Shown piece after piece: positions 1-8,232 of a DNA stretch of 64,000 nucleotides. The first letter of the stretch is position 1; the number at the start of each line of letters is the position of its first letter. The stretch spans positions 1-64,000 of the forward strand of contig JBBTBX010000006.1 of assembly GCA_038043465.1 (NCBI GenBank), in the 5' to 3' direction. This stretch comes from SXRF01 sp038043465. Lineage in GTDB: Bacteria; Pseudomonadota; Alphaproteobacteria; Rickettsiales; SXRF01. The notes below the pieces were generated by a model. That model was not told where the DNA came from. It did not search any database and saw only the letters and a program-made list of their open reading frames with translations. Made by a program: the position numbers and the translations under genes.

Positions 1-1
1 A

Positions 2-64
2 GCACCTTTCGTGTTTGAAAAAATGAACAAAAATGTTCTTAGCAAGTTGTCCGTGGAAATGTAG
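2..64 (+). CDS. possible 3' end of a gene cut by the window edge
   Basis: An open frame enters the window from the left and ends at TAG (62-64), giving about 20 residues that end in SKLSVEM. It is too short to identify. It could equally be chance, since the reverse strand is also open here. Low confidence. Confidence 0.2.
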   Translation, partial: APFVFEKMNKNVLSKLSVEM

Positions 65-397
65 CAGGATCACTCTACACTCAGAACTCTTAACTCGGCA
101 CTCCGAACTCAGCGCTCACCCACTTCCCTGCCATCTGATATTACGATATGTTGAGCGCATGCCAATAGTTAAATGGTTAAAAAAATGTCACATAATATAA
201 CATAAAACAGGAAAATTTATTCGTTTTATTGAACAATAATTGGGTAATATATTGAAATAAAACATAAGACAAAAGTAGCGAAACACTGCAATACGCTACA
301 GATAATATGCAATAATATACAGATAATTAGCAAAACACTGCAGAAGTTAAGAGAAACGCTTGAGAAATGAATAAGAATTGTACGCTATAAACGGTTT
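65..397. other. intergenic stretch, AT-rich, with simple repeats
   Basis: No gene seen. Positions 78-120 hold a loose repeat of ACTC-containing octamers that resembles positions 16410-16445. Positions 278-343 hold a direct repeat (AGCGAAACACTGCA at 278 and AGCAAAACACTGCA at about 330) around two copies of ACAGATAAT. The rest is AT-rich sequence downstream of the minus-strand regulator. Confidence 0.5.
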
Positions 398-1297
398 TTA
401 TTTACGGTTACGTGGAATAATACAGACCACTTCCGAACCGTTATTTTTATATTCAAGCGAAGGAAACGACTTCATTCTGGCGATTGCTATACCTCTACCA
501 TTAGGATCAGTAGCGCGTTTCGGAGAGAGTTCCATATAATCTTTCCATGCAAACCCTTTCCCTTGATCCCTGATGCTGACCACTAATTCATTTTCACCTG
601 CGGTATATTCAATAACAGCATATTTATTTTTATATTCCGGCAATGACAGGCGACGTTCTATTTCAGCATGCCACTGCCCATTCAGCGACAATTCCATTTT
701 TTCATCATAAGTAATTCCTAAATTACCATGCTCAACGGCATTTACCATAAGTTCATTGAGCCCATACACCATATTCTCAGGTTCTGGAAAACAGTTGGCT
801 ATAAAATATGAAAGGTTATTGGTTTCCTCTAAAGTGCGAAAACGGAATATTCCCTTTTCCATAAGTCCCAATGTGCGCTGCTGTTTCTGCACTTGCTCAC
901 GCAATTCGTTGCGCCCGATACTGTCCTTTAAAGCTGCACGTACTATCGATAATAACAATGCTTCGTTATAAGGTTTCGCCAGATAATAATATACTCCTGC
1001 CTCTATCCCCTCCTGAATCCGCTTGCTGCTCGCTGCGGCAGTCTGCATTATTATCGGAATATCTTTAAATAGCTGATCTTCGCGCAAAGTTTTGAGCACT
1101 GCCATCCCATCCATATTGGGCATCATCCGATCAAGGACTATCACCCCAACATCAGGATGCTGTTTCAGCTTTTCAAGGGCAACAACACCATCACTGGCAC
1201 AAATCACCTCAAAACCGGCATCAACAAGATATTCTGATATAATATCAAGATTAAAAACCTCATCATCAACGGCAAGTATTTTAACCTTATTTCCCAT
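398..1297 (-). CDS. response regulator with C-terminal RsbW-like HATPase domain
   Basis: This is a 299-residue cytoplasmic protein. Residues 5-120 are a receiver domain with the acidic pair D11/D12, phosphoacceptor D56 in VLDRMMP, T86 and K108 in AKPY. Residues about 150-297 are a GHKL ATPase of the anti-sigma kinase type: N box ELMVNAVEHGN (181-191), G1 box DQGKGF (244-249) and G2 box GRGIA (267-271). There is no HisKA dimerisation domain, so it is not a histidine kinase. Proteins of this build phosphorylate a STAS-domain antagonist, with the receiver gating the activity. The divergent neighbours encode exactly such a STAS protein and a PP2C phosphatase, which supports a partner-switching role. 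No cognate sigma factor lies nearby, so the final target is unknown. Confidence 0.88.
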   Translation of the reverse strand: MGNKVKILAVDDEVFNLDIISEYLVDAGFEVICASDGVVALEKLKQHPDVGVIVLDRMMPNMDGMAVLKTLREDQLFKDIPIIMQTAAASSKRIQEGIEAGVYYYLAKPYNEALLLSIVRAALKDSIGRNELREQVQKQQRTLGLMEKGIFRFRTLEETNNLSYFIANCFPEPENMVYGLNELMVNAVEHGNLGITYDEKMELSLNGQWHAEIERRLSLPEYKNKYAVIEYTAGENELVVSIRDQGKGFAWKDYMELSPKRATDPNGRGIAIARMKSFPSLEYKNNGSEVVCIIPRNRK

Positions 1298-1330
1298 AAT
1301 TCCTTGAAATTAAATACATTAACTACAAAC

Positions 1331-1495
1331 TATAGTAATTCCAAATAAGAACTATACAGTCCTTATTTGAAGATACGCTTGCTTCGCGACGAAAAGTAAA
1401 ATCTTTGGCGGTCTTTCGGTCTCGATTTTCATAGTCTTTATGTATAATTCTTATACATAAAGACTATATACAAAGGTACCTTACGCGAAGCAATA
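1331..1495. repeat. composite palindromic repeat, family A, copy 1
   Basis: This fills much of the 315-bp gap between the divergent regulators. It starts with an imperfect hairpin (1338-1370), then a core with ATACGC-TTGCTTCGCGACG and GGTCTTTCGGTCTCGATTTTCA, then a perfect 17-bp hairpin (arms 1431-1447 and 1451-1467, loop TTC). TTGCTTCGCG (1379-1388) returns inverted as CGCGAAGCAA (1484-1493). Related copies lie at 14162-14273 and 48113-48165, and the left end recurs at 33341-33370. The function is unknown: it could be a small mobile element or a structured RNA. Promoters of both flanking genes must also lie in this gap. Confidence 0.7.
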
Positions 1496-1612
1496 TTAAA
1501 TCGAGAATGAAGATTTTTAAAATAATATTGAAAATTATTTTATTTACTACTCAAAATAGTTTATCATATCCTAACTTGGTAATCCAAACCACCTACTAAA
1601 ATCATTAGCTTT

Positions 1613-1918
1613 ATGTCAATCGTGAAAATAATAAATAATAATACGGCTGAATTCCGTTTGGGCGGTAAGCTGACTTTTTTGAATGGTGCGGAGTTTAATG
1701 ACCACCTGGGTGAAGTGCTTAGGCACAAAATCCAGTCTATTTCAATTTACCTGGATGAATTAACCTTTATGGACTCGGCAGGGTTGGGGATGCTAATGAT
1801 TGCTCATAAGGAGTGTTATCAACGTGATATTGACTTAACCATATATCATCCGACCGGTGATGTGAAGACGCTACTGCAGATGACTAAATCATACGAGAGA
1901 TTTAATATTGTCGATTGA
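1613..1918 (+). CDS. STAS-domain anti-sigma factor antagonist (RsbV/SpoIIAA-like)
   Basis: The 101 residues form a single STAS domain. The usual phosphorylatable serine is visible as S55 in TFMDSAGLGML, the signature of this family. In known systems the dephosphorylated form binds the RsbW-type kinase and frees its partner, the kinase phosphorylates the serine, and a PP2C enzyme removes the phosphate. Here the kinase-like gene is divergent at 398-1297 and the phosphatase gene begins inside the last codons of this one (11-bp overlap), so STAS protein and phosphatase are probably translated together. What the pair controls cannot be read from the sequence. Confidence 0.88.
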   Translation: MSIVKIINNNTAEFRLGGKLTFLNGAEFNDHLGEVLRHKIQSISIYLDELTFMDSAGLGMLMIAHKECYQRDIDLTIYHPTGDVKTLLQMTKSYERFNIVD

Positions 1919-3083
1919 ACTACCAGATTTACTTTGTGACTCCCAGATACTTGTTGTTGATGATGTGACTGGGACGTGCGAAGCTTTGGAGACTGTTCTG
2001 AGCGATCACGGAACAAAAAAAGTAGTGTATGCTACTGATAACCTTGATGCCTCAGAAAAACTTGAAGCATTTACTCCCGATTTAATCATAATATATGTAT
2101 CTTCATCAAATATCGGCTGGTTAGAATTCTGCAACAGCCTGCGTAAAAAAAATGGGGTTTCCGGCATAGTTCCCATTCTGGCTATAACCGATATGAACAA
2201 ACTTGATGAGCGTGTAAAAATTCTCAAATTCAATGTTTCCGGCGTATTACATAAACCAATTCAGAATGAAGAGTTATACAAATCGCTTAACCTGTATTTG
2301 CAGAAAAGCCGCCTTATTAAACGTCTTGAAGAAAACAAAGAACCAACCGCAGCGGATCTTGAGATCGCCCGCAGCATGCAATATACATTGCTTCCCAATG
2401 ATAATTTGCTGGATGCCTGCAAAGAGAATTATGGGGTGGAAATCAGCCATATATATCAATCATCGCAGGCTCTGGGCGGAGATTATTGGGCGATTAAGCA
2501 ACTTGAAAATGGTCGGTTAATGGTTTGTGTGGCAGATTTCGCCGGACATGGTGTTTCAGCCGCTATTGATACATTCAGGCTGCATAATTATCTGATGGAA
2601 TATGTAAATTATTCCAATTCTCCTGCGATAATATTGAAAGACATGAATGATAATTTTTATCGAATGCTGCCAATAGGACAATATTTAACCTGTTTTCTTG
2701 GAATAATCGATACTTCAAATAATAAAATCACTTATGCCGGAGCAGCAGTTCCACCGGCAATTCTGATAAATAACGAAGAGGTTATATCCCTTGATTGTTC
2801 TGGAACACCGATAGGAGCTTATCCAAAAGCAGAATATACCGAGCAAACAATAGATTTTTATAAAGATAGCACTTTAATGGTTTACAGCGATGCCCTCATT
2901 GAAATAAACAGCTATAATAAAAGCGTATTTACCAGAGACTCACTGTTACAGCATATACAGGAATGGTCGATATATGGTATGCAAACCATACACGAAAAAA
3001 TATTGACCCGCATTAAGCAATCGAATCATCATTTTGATGATGATTTAACACTGATTCTTCTCAATATGAACGGCAAACACTGA
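1908..3083 (+). CDS. degenerate receiver + PP2C (SpoIIE/RsbU-type) phosphatase
   Basis: The frame opens at TTG 1908, overlapping the STAS gene by 11 bp. No ATG lies near, so TTG is the best start. Residues 12-130 look like a receiver with D18/D19, T94 and K116 in VLHKPI, but the phosphoacceptor position has Tyr (Y63 in IIIYVSSS) instead of Asp, so it should not be phosphorylated in the normal way. A linker with EIARSMQYTLLP leads to a PP2C domain of the RsbU class. Its metal-binding sites are GGDYW, VADFAGHG and the final DDDLTL. The inferred task is dephosphorylation of the STAS protein next door. The degenerate receiver may respond to a partner protein rather than to phosphate. 391 residues. 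Confidence 0.87.
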   Translation: MSIELPDLLCDSQILVVDDVTGTCEALETVLSDHGTKKVVYATDNLDASEKLEAFTPDLIIIYVSSSNIGWLEFCNSLRKKNGVSGIVPILAITDMNKLDERVKILKFNVSGVLHKPIQNEELYKSLNLYLQKSRLIKRLEENKEPTAADLEIARSMQYTLLPNDNLLDACKENYGVEISHIYQSSQALGGDYWAIKQLENGRLMVCVADFAGHGVSAAIDTFRLHNYLMEYVNYSNSPAIILKDMNDNFYRMLPIGQYLTCFLGIIDTSNNKITYAGAAVPPAILINNEEVISLDCSGTPIGAYPKAEYTEQTIDFYKDSTLMVYSDALIEINSYNKSVFTRDSLLQHIQEWSIYGMQTIHEKILTRIKQSNHHFDDDLTLILLNMNGKH

Positions 3084-3353
3084 GTTTGCGCTAATATCAT
3101 ATTAATTAGAACAATTGCATTCTTATACAATTAACCAATAAGCAAAATTCAATTTATTAAGTGCCTAAAGCAATCAAATTTTTGCTGTTAACTGCTTATA
3201 TAATAATAATTATCTTATGTTTACTGCATAATTAACCAAATATTCTAAATATTATCACTTTAAATTAACTATATTCAGTTAAATATATAGGTTACAGTAG
3301 CTGTATTCCTATATCGATACTTGGTTAATGATAAAATTTAATTGATTAATTTA

Positions 3354-5057
3354 ATGACTAAAGAACAGGAAAAAAAATTAAATTCGCCAAGAATACGCTA
3401 CCTGGTCGCGTTTTCAGCATTCATCATGCTGACCTTCAGCTTTATTGTTATCTATCAGGGAAAGAACGCATATAATCAGGCAATAAAAGACGGCGAACAA
3501 AATTCCGTGCGTCTGGCAAATATCCTGAGTGAGCATGTGGAGCTGAGTTTTCTTGGTGTTGATTTATCGCTGAGGCGCGTTATCGAAAGGCAATTTTTCA
3601 ATCTTCTATTTCGTAACAACATCCCGCAATACACAGAGAATGATTTTAGAATATGGTTAAATGAAACTCCACAGATAGCTGGTATTGCCCTGATAGATGA
3701 AAGAGGAGCGATCAAGGTTTCCGCCCACAAAGAGAAATATGGGCACTGGCTGGAATATCAAACCCGACCAGCGGGACAGCAGCTTTTCAAGCAGCTTCGT
3801 GAAACAGATAACAACGATGTATTCATAGGTAAAAATCATACGGTAGGTAAAACTCCCCTCATCATAATGAGCAGGCGTTATACTAAACTCGGTGGAGAAT
3901 TTGGCGGTATTGTCGTGGCGGCAATTGACCCGCAATATTTCATCAATTTCTATGATTCTATAGCCTCCGGCAATCAGAAATTCATGTCCATTATGCTTTC
4001 TGACCAGACATTGCTTGCCTCAAGCCCATATAAAAGCGCAATCAATGAATTCCTTGGTCGCAACTTTCTGGGAGAGCAGGAAAGAGTTCCCAATGCTGTA
4101 TTCCACGGGAAAGTTTCCTCAAGTGATTCCAATAAAATCATGGCTCTCAAGTTTTTAAAGAACATGCCCATTGCCATACAAATAACTCTGGATGAAGATG
4201 ACTATTTAACAAGCTGGCGACAATCACGGCTAAGGGATATCGGCTTTCTGGTGCTATTTACAATTTTCGGTTCAATACTGTCATTCTTCGCGGTAGTAAT
4301 GGCACGTCAGATTTTACGGGTTCAGGAATCAGAAAGTGCGGCGATACTTGCCAGTCAGGCAAAATCTGAATTCCTCGCTAATATGAGCCATGAACTCCGC
4401 ACTCCGTTAAACGCCATTATTGGCTTCTCTGAAATGATAAATTCTGGCTATTTCGGCCCACTGAATGCCAACCAGAAAGAACGTATCTATGACATTAACC
4501 TCTGCGGCAACCACCTATTGCAGCTGATTACCGATATATTGGAATTCTCAAAAGGTGATGCCGGCAAACTGGAGCTTCTGGAAGAAAAAGTAAATCTAGG
4601 TGATCTGATTAATGAATCAGTGCGCATCATGAAAGGTAAAGTAAAAACCAAGAATATAGATCTGATAGTACGGATAGATCCACAGCTTCCATTGCTGTGG
4701 GGCGATAGCAGAAAAATCCGTCAGATTCTTATAAATCTTCTGTCAAATGCTTTTAAGTTCACTCCGGAAAACGGGGTGATAACCACATCTGCTAGCTTTG
4801 ATTCACATAATAATTTAATGCTGATTGTAACCGATAACGGTATTGGTATCGCAGAAGGCGATATTCCTAAAGCTCTGTCGGTTTTCGGACAAGTTCACCG
4901 TGCAAAAAACCATGAGGGAACCGGATTAGGTTTGCCACTTTGCAAAATGTATGCTGAACTGCATGATGGAAAGCTTGTGCTTCAAAGTAAACCTAATGAA
5001 GGAACGACTGTAAAGATTATATTCCCGCATCAGCGCACTATAATAAACAGGCAATAA
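3354..5057 (+). CDS. membrane sensor histidine kinase
   Basis: I place the start at ATG 3354; an in-frame TTG at 3342 is possible, and neither has a clear ribosome site. Order of parts: short cytoplasmic N-terminus, one membrane helix, about 255 residues outside the membrane that resemble a PDC/Cache-type sensor (it contains GGIVVAAIDPQYF), a second membrane helix, then HisKA with H346 in FLANMSHELRTPLN and a HATPase with N box NLLSNAFKF, G1 DNGIGI and G2 GTGLGLPL. No receiver is attached, so it must pass phosphate to a separate regulator, possibly the receiver-RsbW protein at 398-1297. The ligand is unknown. It lies 270 bp downstream of the phosphatase gene. Confidence 0.9.
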   Translation: MTKEQEKKLNSPRIRYLVAFSAFIMLTFSFIVIYQGKNAYNQAIKDGEQNSVRLANILSEHVELSFLGVDLSLRRVIERQFFNLLFRNNIPQYTENDFRIWLNETPQIAGIALIDERGAIKVSAHKEKYGHWLEYQTRPAGQQLFKQLRETDNNDVFIGKNHTVGKTPLIIMSRRYTKLGGEFGGIVVAAIDPQYFINFYDSIASGNQKFMSIMLSDQTLLASSPYKSAINEFLGRNFLGEQERVPNAVFHGKVSSSDSNKIMALKFLKNMPIAIQITLDEDDYLTSWRQSRLRDIGFLVLFTIFGSILSFFAVVMARQILRVQESESAAILASQAKSEFLANMSHELRTPLNAIIGFSEMINSGYFGPLNANQKERIYDINLCGNHLLQLITDILEFSKGDAGKLELLEEKVNLGDLINESVRIMKGKVKTKNIDLIVRIDPQLPLLWGDSRKIRQILINLLSNAFKFTPENGVITTSASFDSHNNLMLIVTDNGIGIAEGDIPKALSVFGQVHRAKNHEGTGLGLPLCKMYAELHDGKLVLQSKPNEGTTVKIIFPHQRTIINRQ

Positions 5058-5069
5058 AGCGCAGGCATC

Positions 5070-5270
5070 ACCACCCGACATAATTCTGTCATTAAGACCT
5101 CTGCATAATGCGTTTTTCGTCATTGCGAGAAAACGTAGTTTTCGCGGCAATCCAGCCATTACTGTCACCCCGCACTCACCCTTGTCACCCCGCACTTGTT
5201 GCGGGGTCTGAGGCAACAAATTCCGTCTTTGGTTTTTGCCCTTGATCCCCGCTCAAGGCGGGGATGACAA
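5070..5270. repeat. cluster of intergenic palindromes (Rickettsiales-like repeats)
   Basis: Several short palindromes are packed here: CACCACCCGACATAATTCTG (repeated at 5804 with few changes), the arms GCGAGAAAAC/GTTTTCGCGG around 5126-5152, CCCCGCACTTGTTGCGGGG at about 5193-5211, and ATCCCCGC/GCGGGGAT at 5245-5265. Wording such as GTCATTGCGAG and GGCAATCCAG is typical of dispersed intergenic palindromes of Rickettsiales and relatives. The last hairpin sits just past the stop of the minus-strand gene at 5272 and could act as a transcript end, but it has no T-run. Confidence 0.6.
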
Positions 5271-5271
5271 A

Positions 5272-5544
5272 TTATTCCAGCGCATCGGGATTGGTGAACT
5301 TCGCTAAGCCTTCCTCTTCACCATTCATCCTCTGGCGCAAACAGTGAGCAATATAGATAGCTACGCTATAATTTTTCTCTAATTCCGCCACGAACATATC
5401 AATCATTTGCAGTTCATTTTCAGTCAAAGTATGACGTTTATCATTCTGGTAATTATAGGCGATAGCCATAGCATGTGATAGCATATCGAGAGCTACTTCA
5501 ATTGGTAGCATTGTCCTGATGTCGTAATTTCTGTCGAAAAACAT
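5272..5544 (-). CDS. small hypothetical protein
   Basis: This encodes 90 residues. The start ATG (5544) is preceded by AAGAGGGAGA, a good ribosome site, which argues that it is a real gene. I do not recognise the family. The protein is acidic, without signal peptide or membrane helix, mostly predicted helical, and rich in Met/Glu/Asn (for example ENELQMIDMFVAELEK). It stands alone between two repeat clusters. Cytoplasmic by sequence; no function offered. Confidence 0.6.
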   Translation of the reverse strand: MFFDRNYDIRTMLPIEVALDMLSHAMAIAYNYQNDKRHTLTENELQMIDMFVAELEKNYSVAIYIAHCLRQRMNGEEEGLAKFTNPDALE

Positions 5545-5565
5545 TTTTTTTCTCCCTCTTAAAAT

Positions 5566-5760
5566 GCCACCAGCGAAATTGCTGGTGGCGGGGAGTTCGA
5601 AAACCTACCATATGAGAGGCTGCATTGGTCTTTGGCTTTCGCCTGAACATACACCAACACCCCCCCGCCAAAGCGAGGAGTGCATTGCAGTTGCACAAAC
5701 TGCATATGGAAGAGGTTTCGATACCCCAAAGCCAGATTCTCCAGCTTCAAGTTCAGGCTA
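5566..5760. repeat. long imperfect inverted-repeat element
   Basis: The stretch 5545-5974 has no convincing gene. Here it begins with a perfect 9-bp hairpin (GCCACCAGC 5566-5574 / GCTGGTGGC 5581-5589). A left arm with GGGGAGTTCGAAAACC-TACCATATG (from 5590) is mirrored by CATATGGAAGAGGTTTCGATACCCC (5703-5727). GCCTGAAC (5641-5648) is mirrored by GTTCAGGC (5751-5758). The even spread of dyads suggests a mobile or structured element, not a coding sequence. The rest of the gap to 5974 holds another CACCACCCGA repeat at 5804, a GC hairpin near 5829-5846, and the promoter region of the exporter operon. Confidence 0.55.
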
Positions 5761-5974
5761 ACATATTAAATTGGATGGTCAATTATTATAATCCCCTCTT
5801 CTCACCACCCGATGTAATTCTGTCATGCCGCATTTATTGCGGGACAGGAATAGCTGTTTTGCTTGTTTTTATAAAAATTGTCAGGTGGTAAGAGCACAGG
5901 CAATAAAGTGTTATCTTTTTACCGCTTCTCGGGTAAAGTGCTGCCATTCATTCACATATTTCTAAAAAACCAAT

Positions 5975-6991
5975 ATGAAAAAAATTATAGTTATTACATT
6001 ACTGTTTATTCTGCTGCTTACAGTAGTTGTCGCGGCGAAATGGCTGATTAAAGGTGAGTCGGTTACGGTTACTAATCCAGTACGCGGCACAGCTTTACAG
6101 GCGGTTTACGCCACAGGCACCATTGAACCGACCATTATGATACCAATTTCTCCGCGCAGTTCTGCCCGCCTGGTAGAACTTAAAGTTGACGAAGGAAGTA
6201 TGGTCAGCAAAGGTCAGGTTCTGGCGCAGCTTGAAGATGATGAACTCCAGAGCTCAATAAAACAATTACAAGCGCGTGAAGATTTTGCCAGGAAGGAATT
6301 TGAGCGTAATTCTATTCTAGTTAAAAACAATGCCACACCAAAGAAAAACTATGACCAGGCAAAGGCAGACTTAGAAGCGGCAATTGCAGCAACTCAGATC
6401 GTCAAAGCGCAAGCAGATTATCTTAAGCTAACCTCCCCTGATGATGGACTCATTATTAAGCGCGATGGCGAAATAGGACAGACAATCCCAACCAACACTC
6501 CGGTTTTATGGTTGTCATGCTGCGCCCCCTTACGTATCTCAGCCGAAGTAGATGAAGAAGATATTGCAAAAGTAGAAGTTGGGCAGAAGGTATTAATTCG
6601 CTCCGATGCTTTTGCTGAGCAGATATTTAATGGCAAAATTCAGGCAATCACCCCAAAAGGAGACCCTATCGCCCGCAGTTACCGCGTACGTATTGAGCTG
6701 GTCGGTGACACTCCGCTCAAGATTGGCATGACGGTCGAAACCAATATCGTAATCAATGAGAAAGAGGATGCCATACTGATACCAAGCAGCTCTGTTTACA
6801 AAGACAAAGTTTTGCTAATAACAGATGGTCGTGTTGTAGAGAAACAACTTTCACTGGGAGTTAAAGGAGCAAAACAAACAGAAGTGATAGATGGCCTGAC
6901 CATTGATGATCTGGTGATTATCAATCATGATCAGAAATTGAAAACAGGTCGCAAAGTTAATGCCATTGTTAATACAGTTCCAAAATCATGA
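5975..6991 (+). CDS. periplasmic adaptor of an ABC exporter (HlyD/MacA/DevB family)
   Basis: A 338-residue membrane-fusion protein. Residues 5-22 form an N-terminal membrane anchor. A lipoyl-like half (KVDEGSMVSKGQVLAQLEDD) leads into a helical hairpin of about residues 85-145 rich in Gln/Ala/Lys, then the second lipoyl half and beta-barrel (LRISAEVDEEDIAKVEVGQ) and a membrane-proximal domain. Such adaptors join an inner-membrane ABC permease to an outer-membrane channel. The order adaptor-permease-ATPase with a 4-bp overlap to the next gene is like devBCA and MacA-type exporters. No outer-membrane channel gene is adjacent, so a shared TolC would be needed. The substrate is unknown. Confidence 0.88.
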   Translation: MKKIIVITLLFILLLTVVVAAKWLIKGESVTVTNPVRGTALQAVYATGTIEPTIMIPISPRSSARLVELKVDEGSMVSKGQVLAQLEDDELQSSIKQLQAREDFARKEFERNSILVKNNATPKKNYDQAKADLEAAIAATQIVKAQADYLKLTSPDDGLIIKRDGEIGQTIPTNTPVLWLSCCAPLRISAEVDEEDIAKVEVGQKVLIRSDAFAEQIFNGKIQAITPKGDPIARSYRVRIELVGDTPLKIGMTVETNIVINEKEDAILIPSSSVYKDKVLLITDGRVVEKQLSLGVKGAKQTEVIDGLTIDDLVIINHDQKLKTGRKVNAIVNTVPKS

Positions 6992-8232
6992 ATCTGTTGA
7001 TTTCCATAGCCGCACGACATTTATTGTCACGTAAGCGACAAAGTATAGTTTCTCTTCTGGGTATTATTCTTGGCGTGGCATTTTTTTTAGCAATTTCCTC
7101 GCTGATGAAAGGTTCAGAGAATGATTTCATTGCAAGACTTGTTAATAATTCCCCACATATTAACATAAACGATGAATTCCGTGATCCGCGCAAACAACCT
7201 GCACTAACATTATATCCAGAAGCAGCAGTGGAAATATCCAATGTAAAACCGGTAAGTGAAACTCGTGGCATAAGGGGTTTTAAACAAATACTGGATGATT
7301 TATCCACACTCGTTCCCGGTATACTTGCCTCACCGGTTCTTGCGGAACAGGCACTTATCAGCAGTGCAGGGAAAAATTACGGAATTACACTAAATGGTAT
7401 GATCGCCAAAGAAATACGTAGCGTAACCACCATAGAAAAATACATGGTTTATGGTTCTGTAGACGAGCTTATTTCCAATCAGAATGGAATTATAATCGGT
7501 AATGAGCTGGCACAAAGATTAGCTCTGAGCATTGGCAATAACATAACAATTATCTCTACCAATGGGCAGATGCGGGTGTTCAAAATTGTCGGCATTTTCC
7601 GTACAGGGCGGGCAAGCTATGATGCTACTCAAACTTTTGTTGATTTAAAACGGGTACAGGCACTTACTAACCGTTCCAACCGTGCCAACAATATAATAAT
7701 AAAACTGCCAGACCCTTATAAGGCAAGGGAAATAGCTGCGAAGATTGAAAATAATATCGGATATAAGGCCGTATCATGGCAGGAATCGTCCGAAGATATA
7801 TTAAATACTCTCGCGATACGAAATATCATAATGTACACAGTAGTAAGTGCCGTATTAGTGGTGGCGGCATTTGGGATTTACAATGTTATTTCCACAGTAG
7901 TTATGGAAAAACAACGCGACATAGCCATTATGAAATCAGTGGGATTCCATGCCCGCGACATAAGGAAAATATTCATAACACAAGGAATTATCCTTGGCAT
8001 AATAGGCTGCTTAATCGGTATACCGCTTGGTATGGTACTTATGAAAAGCCTGATGCAGGTAAAGCTGAAACCACCAGGAGGCACTGAATTTGTACAAATG
8101 CCGCTGGATTGGGGCTGGCAGCAATTTGCAGTTGCTGCCGGATTTGCCATAGCTGCTGCCGTAATTGCCGCGCTTCTTCCTGCGCGTAAAGCCGCAAGCG
8201 TACAGCCGGTTGATATTTTGCGGGGCAGCTAA
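6988..8232 (+). CDS. ABC exporter permease (FtsX/MacB/DevC family)
   Basis: A 414-residue inner-membrane protein. It has one membrane helix near the N-terminus (after ARHLLSRKRQSIVSLLG), a large periplasmic MacB-type domain (about 45-270), and three helices in the C-terminal FtsX domain that starts near AIRNIIMYTVVSAVLVVAAF and contains the usual MEKQRDIAIMKSVGF coupling segment. It ends with ALLPARKAASVQPVDILRG, typical of the family. Its ATG overlaps the adaptor stop by 4 bp and its last base is the first base of the ATPase gene, so the three genes form one tight operon. Likely acts as a mechanotransmission exporter or lipoprotein-type transporter. Confidence 0.9.
   Translation: MNLLISIAARHLLSRKRQSIVSLLGIILGVAFFLAISSLMKGSENDFIARLVNNSPHININDEFRDPRKQPALTLYPEAAVEISNVKPVSETRGIRGFKQILDDLSTLVPGILASPVLAEQALISSAGKNYGITLNGMIAKEIRSVTTIEKYMVYGSVDELISNQNGIIIGNELAQRLALSIGNNITIISTNGQMRVFKIVGIFRTGRASYDATQTFVDLKRVQALTNRSNRANNIIIKLPDPYKAREIAAKIENNIGYKAVSWQESSEDILNTLAIRNIIMYTVVSAVLVVAAFGIYNVISTVVMEKQRDIAIMKSVGFHARDIRKIFITQGIILGIIGCLIGIPLGMVLMKSLMQVKLKPPGGTEFVQMPLDWGWQQFAVAAGFAIAAAVIAALLPARKAASVQPVDILRGS

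Noticed and set aside
5564..5761. 65-codon plus-strand frame with many prolines
   Set aside because: It lies wholly within the multi-dyad repeat; its reading is explained by the palindromes and no ribosome site is present.
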